Assembly: GCA_038496445.1 (NCBI GenBank)
Contig: JALMLS010000147.1
Location: 1-39,277, forward strand
Reading direction: 5' to 3'
Length of the DNA: 39,277 bases
Origin: Trichosphaerium sp. ATCC 40318
Lineage: Eukaryota > Discosea > Flabellinia > Trichosidae
Positions 23,734-31,774 of the stretch are shown one piece after another. Under the pieces are notes generated by a model. That model made no database searches and was not told the DNA's origin. It saw nothing but the letters and a program-made list of their open reading frames with translations. The position numbers and the translations under genes were made by a program. Positions within the stretch are counted from its first letter, which is position 1; the number at the start of each line of letters is the position of its first letter.

Positions 23734-25696
23734 ATGAATACATTGCGGTTTGTTGATCAATGGGTATGTGAAGAAATTATTGATATTTATTTCAAAAAAG
23801 ACAAACTAATTTTTTTAGAAATAAGATTATGTCTAACGATAAAAAAAGATGACATAGATCTTTTTTTATTCTTTTTGGGTTACGTGGTTGTGGAAAAGAA
23901 GCTCGTTATAAAAAATCGGAACAATTAGGAGAGTTGGCTTATGTGTGAGATTATTGTTTTATTCCAGCAGATTGAAATCGTTATAGACAATATGGTGCAA
24001 AATGATGATTACTGTTCAAATATTATTATCCAGTAAGATACACATGAATAGATTATTATAGATCATTTATGAGAACAACCGATGATGCTAATGTGTTTGG
24101 TTTATATAGTTTAAGGTTATTGGGAGATTATAGTGTGGTATATTCTTATTATTATAGAAAACTTATGAATTTTCCATATCATCGTGTAGTATATGCTAGA
24201 GAAAATTTAAATTTAAATCGATTTTGAAAAGGAAAAAAAAAAAAAAATATAAAAATAAATAGATTAAGTTATTGATGAGAGTTTTATTTAAAAAAAGAAT
24301 CAAATTTAAATAAAAAAGAATTTAAAAATTTAAAAGAAGATCAAAAATATAAATTATATATAGAAAAAATAAAAAAAGAGACAAAATTGATTAGATCGAC
24401 AGATTTATTTTTAAAAGAAATACCTGATTTATTTAATTTTTTGGGTGATTCCATAGTAAAAATTAGAAATTCAAAAATAAATAATATAAATTATATAAAA
24501 GAAAAAGCAAGAAAATGAAGCGAGGTGACGTCACCTAAATTTTTTATTAAAGAAATAGAAGAAAAAAAAAACAAGGAGCAAATGAAAATATTAAAAAAAT
24601 ATGAAAAAGAATGAATAAAAGAAAACAATATAGATATTTTAGATGAGACATATGAAGAAAAAAGGAAAGCTATAGCAAGAAAATTAGAAAAAAAAACGCA
24701 AAAAATTCTAACTAAAGATCTTTATATTTTATGAAAAATTTTAAATACATATAATAATAAAAAAAGAAAATTTAGAGATATAATGAATTTTAAAAAAGAT
24801 ATTTATACTTTAAATAATTATGAGTTGCTAGTTTTGGATTATTTTGAATATAAAATTCAGAAATTGATGCTTAAAAAATTTTATTTATTAGGTTTAAGTT
24901 ATAAGAAAGAAAGTAAAATAAAATTTGTAATGCATTATGGGAAAATGTTTGATTTATTTTTTCATTTAAGAAGAGATCAGCAAGAATTAGAAAGACGTTT
25001 ATATAGAAGGGTTTTTAATATAGATTTAAGATATAGAGAAGGTATATCTGAAATTGAATATAAAATGTTTCCGGAAATTGATGAAAATAAAAAGTTAAGA
25101 AGCTCTAATAATCTAAGTAAAAAAAATGAGAAAAGTTTAGAAATTATTTGAAGAGATTTGGGCAAAAGATTAAAAAAAAAAAAAAATTTCAAAAAAAAAA
25201 ATATTAATTGAACATTAAAAAGAAATAAGATAAATACCTTATTTGGTAATGATTTTTATATTAAAAAATGAAATAAAAAACGAGGTAATTTTTTTATTTG
25301 AGTCTTTAAAAAAACACCGTCTAAGTGGAGTTTTTTTAAAGATGTTATAGTAGAACCTATAAAAGAGTTATGAGATAATTTTTATGAAGATATGGTAATA
25401 AAATTCAATGATTTTAAAGAAGATACTTATTATCCATGAAAAGAGGATTTTTATCATCAACTTACCATAGAAGCTGAAGCATTAAGAGAATTAAATGAAG
25501 AAAATTTAGGAGGTAAGAGTAATAACTTTATAACAAGGTTGCGAACAAGATGAGCTGCTTATTTTGATGAAGTATCTCAAAGAAAAGTTAAAATAGAAGA
25601 AAAGCCAGAGGCTGAGTTTGACGAGGTTTGAAGAAAAAAAAAAGAAATAGAGTGAGATAATTTATGGGAAAAAAAAAACAAGAGCCTAAAGAATAA
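23734..25696 (+). CDS. orf654, large basic protein of unknown function
   Basis: From ATG 23734 the frame runs 33 codons, then needs one added G at 23831 (TG to TGG). It then stays open for over 600 codons to TAA at 25694-25696. About 20 in-frame TGA codons are read as Trp, which fixes genetic code 4. Copy D has 10 A at 25669-25678 where the other copies have 11; with 11 the frame reaches the stop and totals 654 residues. The first 130 residues are rich in Trp and Tyr; residues about 160-420 are very Lys-rich and probably helical. The C-terminal 150 residues are charged, with a Glu/Lys-rich end. A basic ribosomal-type protein is possible, but I see no family motif. Its last codons and stop form the first arm of the hairpin cluster. 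Confidence 0.7.
24523..24536. repeat. Small perfect palindrome AGGTGACGTCACCT
   Basis: 14-base palindrome with 8 G or C, in a sequence with almost no other GC-rich words, within orf654. It is also present in the other copies. It may be chance, or a relic of a palindromic element. Confidence 0.5.
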
Positions 25697-25978
25697 ATGT
25701 GCCAATAAAATAAAATAAATAGTTAACTTTTTATTTTATTTTATTGGCACATTTATTCTTTAGGCTCTTGTTTTTTTTTTTGTTTTTTTGGTATGTAAAA
25801 AACACTGTGTAGGGTGGGGAATTTTGTTTTTTTGGTATAAAAAAAAAACAAAATAGATAATTTATGAGAAGAAAAAAGCCTAAAGAATAAAATTCCCCAC
25901 CCTAGGCGGAAAAAACTTAAATAAATAGTGGTATATTTTCTATTATTATACCACTATTTATTTAAGTTTTTTCCGCCT
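25669..25978. repeat. Cluster of three hairpins after orf654
   Basis: There are three consecutive inverted repeats. (1) 25669-25780: arms of about 52 bp holding the orf654 stop codon, centred on AGTTAACT, with one mismatch beside the centre. (2) 25811-25903: outer arms AGGGTGGGGAATTTT and its complement. (3) 25904-25978: perfect 32-bp arms starting AGGCGGAAAAAACTTAAATA with an 11-base loop. Inside hairpin 2 (about 25855-25890) is a second forward copy of the orf654 end (ATAATTTATG...GCCTAAAGAATAA), giving an arm / inverted arm / arm order. Position between orf654 and nad2 suits a transcript processing or end signal, but a mobile palindrome origin is equally possible. Confidence 0.9.
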
Positions 25979-26053
25979 ACGGCAAGTATCGCTATTCGAA
26001 TAGTTATAATATATATAAGTAAAAAAAAGTATTAATATAGACTTATATATAAG

Positions 26054-27428
26054 ATGGCTAATCTATTTTATTTTTATTTAGAAGAGAGATTCTTATTTTA
26101 TTTTTATTTGGTGATTAATTTTTGGTACTAGTTTACAAATTTGAGGAAAAAGTGCAGGATTCTTGCAAAAGATTTAGGATTATTATGTTTTGTTTTTCAA
26201 TTTTAAGCTTTAGTTGTGCGCGTTAATGCAGTGATATGACTGGATCAAACTTATTTTGATGCTTCGGTTGTATCTATTTAAAAGTGTTATAGTGTGCTTC
26301 TTTTTTTTTTTGACTTCTATGAGGAAAGTGATTCCTACAATGGTGTTTACTTAATTTATGTATATGTTATGTAGTTTTTTAATATTATCGTTTTCGAGTT
26401 GTTGTGTTGTTGAGTTGTTTTAGAATTATTAGAATTTGTTTCTATATTTTATTAAGTGTAGGTCGAATAAAGTTTCTAAATCTGAGCAGCCCTAAAATAT
26501 TTAATTTTTAATAAATTAGCTCAGGATTTATTTTTATAGGTTGTGTTATTTTTTGACTTAAGAGTTCATGTGGTCGTATAAGTTTATAGAGTGGGTGTGG
26601 ATTTTTATATTTGGATGGTTTATTATCGTAGGGTTATCTCTATTTTTATGTGTTTATTTATAAAATTAGGGATATTTCCGTTTAATTTTTGATTGTTGAT
26701 AGCTATGAGGCAGGTTCTTTGGGGCTTTAAGTATTTTAACAGTAGTAAGTAAAATAGTGACCTTGATGTTTTTTTGAAAGTATTTTTTGTATTGATACAA
26801 ATTGAAGAAATAAGTCAATAATAACAGTATTTTCAGTTATTAGCATGTGGTTTTTGTATTTTTAGGTGTTAGTCAAATAAGATTAGAAGAATTTGAGCGT
26901 ATAGCTCAGTGTAAATTTAAGTTATTTATTATTAGCATGTAATACTGCATCTCATTTAGTTTTTTATGTATTTTAATTTATTTGGTATTTATATGCTTGT
27001 AAGCATGGGTTTTTTTTTAATTTGTTTATTTTGTTAAGTCATTTACAAAATAGAGTATAGTAAATATGTTAGATTTTTTAAATTTAATCATATAGCGTTT
27101 CGTGAAGTATATTTTTTTGATTAAGTTTTTTATCTGTAGCAGGATTACCTCCGCTAATGGCTTTTTTTCTAAATTTTTGTTAATATCGAGTTTATTAGCG
27201 GTAGTGATTGATTACTTGCTATATTTTGCATTTTAGTCGTATTTTTGCATTAAGTTTTATTTAAACGTTTTCAAGGATTCCTGTTTGGTAAATTTTGAGG
27301 ATGAGGCTTATATATAAGGCGAGACGAAATATTTATTATATGTTAGCTTTTTTTTTATGGCTAATATTTTATTTATTTTAATTATGATGTTTTATTTTTA
27401 TTGATATAGATATGTTAATTTAATTTAA
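26054..27428 (+). CDS. nad2: NADH dehydrogenase subunit 2 cryptogene (needs about 38 added G)
   Basis: Encodes Nad2, a membrane proton-pumping subunit of complex I. The DNA frame is broken throughout, yet conserved blocks follow one another in the right order: Ser-Glu-Ala-Ala-Leu-Lys-Tyr near 26480-26499, Phe-Ile-Lys-Leu-Gly-Ile-Phe-Pro-Phe near 26655-26684, Asp-Ser-Tyr-Glu-Ala-Gly near 26696-26715, Arg-Arg-Ile-Trp-Ala-Tyr-Ser-Ser near 26885-26909, Asn-Leu-Gly-Tyr near 26914-26924, and GLPPLMGFFSKF at 27139-27176. Adding 38 single G residues, each beside an encoded G, joins everything from ATG 26054 to TAA 27428 into 470 residues; 1375 + 38 bases divides by three. TGA is Trp. All copies share the gaps. 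It ends 4 bp before nad4. Exact placement of a few sites is ambiguous between neighbouring G. Confidence 0.85.
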
Positions 27429-27432
27429 ATTA

Positions 27433-28845
27433 ATGACAAATTGACTTTTAATTTTGGGTAATAGGGATTGCGTGTTATTTTTTTAGTATATATAAATGTT
27501 ATATTAGTTGGCTTTTTTTATTTTATTTTTTTGTGATACTGAGTTATTTTATATTTTTAGTTACATAGGTAATTTTTTTAGGAGGAACAGAGGATTGGAT
27601 GTGACGTTTGTCTTATCTTTTCATATTTTAAGCAGCAGTTTGTTTATATAGGTAAGCTCCTTAATTGGGATCGCAAGTATAGAATAATAGTTTTATTTTT
27701 ATGCTTTTAGCATAACTTGTTGTGCGCAGGTGCTTTTTTAGTATATGATCTTATTTTTTTTTATATTATTTTTGAGTTTTTTTAATACCTCTTTTTTTTT
27801 TTATAGGTATTTGAGGTACTAAAAAGCGACGGTAATAGCATCCTTTAAATTATTTTTATATACGTATTAGGATCTTTTTCTATGCTTATAGGTTAATGTC
27901 TTTATATTCTCAAGTGGTACATTTGATCTGTATACCTTATTTTATATAATAATAGTTTTCAGCGAGATTAGGTACATGTATTTTATTTTTAACAGCATTT
28001 GCTGTTAAACACCCATGTATCCATTTCATTTATGTTACCCGAAGCACATGTAGAGGCAACAACAGTAGGTTCGGTTATTTTAGCAGCTTGATTTTAAAAT
28101 TAGCTTGTATGGGCTGTGTAGATTTGTTATTCTTTGTTTTTTGAATCTATAAAATATATGCGCCTTTATTTTTTGTAATTATAATAATTGTATTTTACAT
28201 AGTGTATGTTTATCGTGTAGACATGTGATGTTAAAAAAGCATAGCTTATATGTCTATAGCACATATGATTTTAGTTTGATTGGTTTGTTTTCGTTAAATA
28301 TAGTAGGTGTGCAAGATGCATTTATTTATTAGTAGGACATGGTTAGTATCGAGTGGTTATTTATTTTAGTAGGTATTTTATATGATAGTTTAAAACTCGT
28401 GTTATTTTTTATTATGGAGTATAAGTCAAATAATGCCATTATGGCATTATTTTATTTTATGTTTATTTTTGCTAATTTTGGTTTTCCTGTTTTTTAAATT
28501 TTGTGGAGAACTTTTAATTTTTTTTTCTTGTCTTTATATAGTTTTTTATTAAGTTTTTTTTTATGTTTAGGTATGTTATATCTACAGGGGCTAGTGTATG
28601 AATGTATAATAGGATAGTTTTTGGGAAGTTAAATACGAAGGCATATTAAAAAAGGTTTGAAAAGAAGTCAAAGAGAAAAAAATTGAAGATTAATGGGAGT
28701 AGTAGAGGTTGGTTGATTAGTACGTATGGTCGTACAGATTTAACTTGGCGTGAATTAATATTTTATGCTTTTTATTATGTACCGTGTAATATTAGGAATA
28801 TTACCATGGTTTGGGAATTCAGCGTTGGTCATTTTATACTACTAA
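27433..28845 (+). CDS. nad4: NADH dehydrogenase subunit 4 cryptogene (needs about 36 added bases)
   Basis: Encodes Nad4, a membrane proton-pumping subunit of complex I. Conserved blocks: Asp-Leu-Ile-Phe-Phe-Tyr-Ile-Ile-Phe-Glu near 27744-27775, Ile-Gly-Ile-Trp-Gly near 27803, PMYPFHLWLPEAHVEA near 28012-28060, IAYMSIAHM near 28240-28266, Gly-His-Gly-Leu-Val-Ser-Ser-Gly near 28335-28356, Pro-Gly-Phe-Leu-Asn-Phe-Val-Gly-Glu near 28486-28509, Asp-Leu-Thr-Trp-Arg-Glu near 28737, and a Gly-Ile-Leu-Pro-Trp-Phe-Gly end near 28797. From ATG 27433 to TAA 28845, 36 single-base additions give 482 residues, the usual family length. Thirty-five extend an existing G run. One, before Thr-Pro-Met at about 28008-28011 (Lys-?), is not beside a G and could be A or G. 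orf340 starts 23 bp later. Confidence 0.88.
28430..28454. repeat. 12-bp-arm palindrome inside nad4
   Basis: AAATAATGCCAT, one base, ATGGCATTATTT. It is translated within the Nad4 segment Ser-Asn-Asn-Ala-Ile-Met-Ala-Leu-Phe. It may be an old palindromic element or chance. Confidence 0.6.
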
Positions 28846-28868
28846 CAGAATAAATAAGCTTACTTATC

Positions 28869-29891
28869 ATGGAAAATTCTAAAATTGTTGATGAAATAAT
28901 GGAAAAAATGGCACGTTTTTTTTTTGTTTTTTTTAATTGCCTAAAAAGCAAAAAAAGCAAAGGGGCCTACGTGTCTATACCAGGATTGATATTAGAACCT
29001 CAAAATTTAGAGGAGGTTATACATAATAGGTTCATTTTATTAGGAGTAACAAGTGTATTATTTATAGTTTGTTTAGGTTTTGCTGCAGGTTTTTATTATA
29101 ATAGTAATAATCATATAATCTCTGTAGATATGGACTGTATTGATCAGGTGCTTCGCTATAATTTAGGGTATAAAAATTTAAAAAACGATGTGAATCTTGA
29201 GAATTGTGAAGCATATTTTGAACCGCAAAATATATTAATATTACCAGCTTTTGAATTTGAAGATCCAGATTTAGATTTAGACGAAAAAATAATTGAGGGA
29301 ATTTTAGAATTGCAGCAACAAATACCAAAAGTAGAGGTAGAGTTAGACGTTGCAAGTGAAACAGTAAAAATAATGGAGCAAGCTTTAGAGTCTTACAATT
29401 GAGGTAATTATAGAGAAAATATAGTAAATATCGAAGATGAACCTACTTATCAAGGGACAGAAAATTTTCAAGGATATAATAATCCAAATTTAGATGAGTT
29501 ATTGTCAGATGCAATAGCTTCATCTAAATTTAATGTATCTGATGAACTAGATGATAGTTCATCAGATACATTAAATTTAGATGAAGCTATTGCATCTGAT
29601 GGTTCAAATGAAATTTTTGAGAATATTGTGACTTTTGAGGAAGAAGATTATGGAGGAAAAGATACTTTAGAAGGAATTGACATAGTGTTTCCCGGAGAAA
29701 ATCAACTGGTAAGGGAAATTGGTGAAAATATTGATGGAAATTTATATTGTAGTTATGAAGAAAATATGGTAGGTTGTTATGATTGTTTAAATGAAACTAC
29801 TCAGATTTTTTTAGATATGGATAATGATTTTTTTTTATTTGTTGAAATATTAAAAAAAGTTATATATTTTTTAATATCTATTTTTTTTTAA
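28869..29891 (+). CDS. orf340, single-pass membrane protein with acidic tail, unknown
   Basis: From ATG 28869 the frame is open to TAA 29891 if the TGA at about 29400 is Trp, giving 340 residues. No added G is needed, and copy E agrees exactly. Residues 1-30 are basic with a Phe-rich patch. A clear membrane segment lies at about residues 55-77 (Phe-Ile-Leu-Leu-Gly-Val-Thr-Ser-Val-Leu-Phe...). The rest is strongly acidic, rich in Asp/Glu, with some Cys (for example Asn-Met-Val-Gly-Cys-Tyr-Asp-Cys near residue 300), and ends in a hydrophobic stretch that could be a second membrane segment. Residues about 213-244 come from an in-frame palindrome. It follows nad4 after 23 bp. I do not recognise a family; a divergent respiratory subunit is possible but unsupported. 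Confidence 0.75.
29505..29599. repeat. In-frame palindrome inside orf340 (44-bp arms)
   Basis: Perfect 44-bp arms with a 7-base loop. It is translated without frame disruption into an Ala/Ser/Asp/Leu-rich stretch. The sequence just upstream (about 29485-29512, AAATTTAGATGAG...) resembles the right arm, suggesting the same arm / inverted arm / arm order seen in other palindromes here. Confidence 0.95.
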
Positions 29892-30280
29892 TATTTTATT
29901 TTATATTTTTTATTTAAAAAAAGAGAATGTTATTTGTATTATAAATGAATATTTAAAAAGATAGTTATTTGTTTATAATTTTTTATAGTTTCAACTAAGA
30001 AGCGAAATTAAAAATAAATTAATTCTTTATTTTTTTTTTTTTTTTTTTAGATAGCTTTTATTTTTTTTTATATTTTTGTTTTTCTTCATTTTATTTTTTT
30101 AAATAAATTTTATAATATTTTACATTTTATAAAAATATTAAACCTTTTTTTTATTCTTTTTTTTTTTTTTAATTTTTTTAATTAATCATTTAAATTTTAA
30201 TTTAAAAATCTCTTTAGTTTGTAAACTTATTTGTTCTACGTATTTTCTTTTAATTTCATAATAAAAAAAAAGAAGAGATT
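29892..30280. other. Gene-free AT-rich stretch after orf340
   Basis: Long T-runs and no supported frame. To about 30070 it is mirrored, imperfectly, at 33275-33450. Copy A matches it only up to about 29995, then turns into nad5, so the junction of alternative downstream sequences lies here. Nothing else was seen. Confidence 0.5.
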
Positions 30281-30840
30281 TTATATTAAATTTGATTCTT
30301 CTTTTTTTCTAATAACTAAAAATTTAAAAAACTTATGATTAAAATTTTTAATCATTTTAATCATTTTATTTTTTAATATTAATATCATAAGTTTATTTAA
30401 CTTATATTTTCTTTTTATTTTCTTAATCTCTTTTTTTATATCTTTTTTTTTGCTTTATTATTTTTTTAATCTCTTTTTTTATTGCTTTTTTTTTTTTCCT
30501 AAGTTTTTTAAAAAATTTTTTTCTTTTTTTTTTAATCTCTTCTTTTTTTTTCAATTTTTTTTGTTTTATTCTTTCTTGCCTGCGATCTCATGCTCTTTTT
30601 TTTCTAAAATAACCTTTTGTATATCTACCTACTAAAAATTTTAATACCTTTTTTTTTTTTTTTCTTTTTTTTAATATTCTTTTTATTTTATTACCTTGAC
30701 TTTTTTTGGTTTTTAAAATTTTTATTTTAGAATTAAAAATTTTTATTTTATATTTTACATTAAATTTAAATTTTTTCAGAAGCTTCTGAAAAAATTTAAA
30801 TTTAATGTATTTTTTTTTATAATGTTCTTTTTTATCTTTT
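30281..30840 (-). CDS. Possible continuation of a Lys-rich minus-strand reading frame
   Basis: Read on the minus strand, this stretch is coding-like but broken at long A-runs. It contains FLVGRYTKGYFRKKRAWDRR (about 30630 down to 30570) and a segment ending Lys-Glu-Glu-Ser-Asn-Leu-Ile at a stop at 30281-30283. It may continue the K-rich orf at 30841-31413 if homopolymer lengths are miscalled. The composition would fit a basic ribosomal-type protein, but no family motif supports it. Confidence 0.3.
30756..30809. repeat. 27-bp-arm perfect palindrome
   Basis: Centred on AAGCTT at 30780-30785, no spacer; arms run through AAATTTAAATTTTTTC. It lies within the K-rich minus-strand reading frame without a stop. 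Confidence 0.9.
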
Positions 30841-31413
30841 TTATTTTTTCTTTCCTTTTTTTTGTTTTTTTTTCTTCTCCTTTCTAAAATATAAAAAATA
30901 CTGACGTCGTAAGTATTTTTTATATATTTTACTTGGTTTTTTTACTATTCTTTTTATTTTTTTTAATAAAAACCTTTTTCTAATGTAACGTTTATGAAAA
31001 AACAATGAAGGTTTTAAAATTATATTTTTTACGTGATATTTTATTAAGTCAAAGTTTTCTTTCTTTTTTAGATAGTCAATACACGTTGGACGTACGTCCA
31101 ACGTGTATTGACTATCTAAAAAAGAAAGAAAACTTTGACTTAATAAAATATCACGTAAAAAATATAATTTTAAATTACTTTCTTTAATTTTACTTTTAAT
31201 TTTACCTACTAAATCAATATTAAAACTAACTTCTTTTCTTTCTTTTAAACATGTATTTATACCTTCACTTTTATTTGTTTCTTTTAGATATGTATTTATA
31301 CCTTCACTTTTATTTGTTTCTTTAAAAAAGATCCTATCGCGATTTTTTAAAGAAATATCCAGGTTTTTTCTTACTAGTAAAATTAAAGAGACCCAAAGGT
31401 TGTTTTTTTTCAC
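30841..31413 (-). CDS. Lys-rich orf (190 codons) assembled around palindromes
   Basis: This minus-strand frame opens at GTG 31413 and ends at 30841. The opening codon lies in the loop of a hairpin, and the frame is open further upstream, so the true start is unknown. It has two 13-residue direct repeats (Lys-Glu-Thr-Asn-Lys-Ser-Glu-Gly-Ile-Asn-Thr-x-Leu). Next comes a 54-residue segment encoded by the perfect 162-bp palindrome at 31013-31174. Last is a strongly basic C terminus (Lys-Arg-Tyr-Ile-Arg-Lys-Arg...). The basic tail could be the original protein and the rest inserted palindromic material. I do not recognise a family. It is present only once in the window. Confidence 0.45.
   Translation of the reverse strand: MKKNNLWVSLILLVRKNLDISLKNRDRIFFKETNKSEGINTYLKETNKSEGINTCLKERKEVSFNIDLVGKIKSKIKESNLKLYFLRDILLSQSFLSFLDSQYTLDVRPTCIDYLKKKENFDLIKYHVKNIILKPSLFFHKRYIRKRFLLKKIKRIVKKPSKIYKKYLRRQYFLYFRKEKKKKQKKGKKK
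30884..30930. repeat. Hairpin around GACGTC
   Basis: Arms AAATACT and longer flanking TA-rich complement on both sides of GACGTCGTA; nearly perfect. It lies within the 30841-31413 orf. Confidence 0.7.
31013..31174. repeat. Perfect 81-bp-arm palindrome inside the K-rich orf
   Basis: 162 bases, perfectly self-complementary with no spacer, centred on CGTACG at 31091-31096. It is open in the minus-strand frame (and on the opposite strand, where it gives a shadow frame). Confidence 0.97.
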
Positions 31414-31469
31414 AAATAACCTTTGGGTCTCTTTAATTTTACTAGTAAGAAAAAACCTGGATATTTCTT
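31350..31469. repeat. 52-bp-arm hairpin with 16-base loop
   Basis: Arms at 31350-31401 and 31418-31469 are perfect complements. The right arm is shared with the next, larger palindrome. Confidence 0.95.
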
Positions 31470-31617
31470 ACTAAGGTTATCTAATATTATTTCTTCGCTG
31501 GTATACTTAATTTTAAATTAATTTAAAATTAAGTATACCAGCGAAGAAATAATATTAGATAACCTTAGTAAGAAATATCCAGGTTTTTTCTTACTAGTAA
31601 AATTAAAGAGACCCAAA
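31422..31617. repeat. Perfect 98-bp-arm palindrome overlapping the previous hairpin
   Basis: 196 bases, perfectly self-complementary with no spacer (centre between 31519 and 31520). Together with the preceding hairpin it gives the order X, X', Y, Y', X, where X is the sequence starting GAAATATCCAGGTTTTTTC and Y is 50 bp. This is a palindrome nested in another. Confidence 0.95.
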
Positions 31618-31634
31618 ATTAATGACTTAATTAC

Positions 31635-31774
31635 TATTAAATTTTTATCGATAGGTAAGCGGGATATAAAGTTTACGTCTCTCTTTTAGTTAACTAAACA
31701 AAGACGTAAACTTTATATCCCGCTTACCTATCGATAAAAATTTAATAAAGCGGGATATAAAGTTTACGTCTTTG
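31635..31774. repeat. 46-bp-arm hairpin followed by a partial third arm
   Basis: Arms at about 31635-31680 and 31702-31747, with imperfect pairing in the middle around AGTTAACT. The part starting AAGCGGGATATAAAGTTTAC is then repeated directly at 31747-31774, again arm / inverted arm / partial arm. Confidence 0.9.

Larger units (their letters stand above)
20106..30070 (+). repeat. Repeat copy D (reference copy)
   Basis: This is the most complete and cleanest copy of the gene cluster. Its first 8.8 kb mirror copy C, and about 24072-30070 mirrors copy E (paired coordinates sum to 63345). All genes lie on the + strand in the order unidentified region, orf214, orf436, orf654, nad2, nad4, orf340. 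Confidence 0.9.

Noticed and set aside
24977-25192. 71-codon frames opposite orf654 (also near 776, 7729, 14870 and 38153)
   Set aside because: They are antisense shadows of orf654, starting in a poly-T run.
26054-28845. Programmed ribosomal frameshifting as the explanation for the broken nad genes
   Set aside because: More than 70 shifts, all in the same direction, in two genes would be required. There is no common slippery sequence, and insertion of G fits the conserved residues.
26054-28845. Treating nad2 and nad4 as dead pseudogenes or plain sequencing errors
   Set aside because: All copies share the same gaps, all conserved motifs survive with no other damage, and adjacent orf340 and orf654 copies in the same reads are clean. 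I cannot exclude a gene-specific base-calling problem without raw data.
29062-29355. A 97-codon minus-strand frame opposite orf340 (also at 33990-34283 and in part at 4948-5172)
   Set aside because: It is the antisense shadow of orf340; the sense frame is longer and continuous with its neighbours.
31005-31187. A 60-codon plus-strand frame across the 162-bp palindrome
   Set aside because: A palindrome reads the same on both strands, so the frame is duplicated by symmetry; the minus-strand frame has more context.
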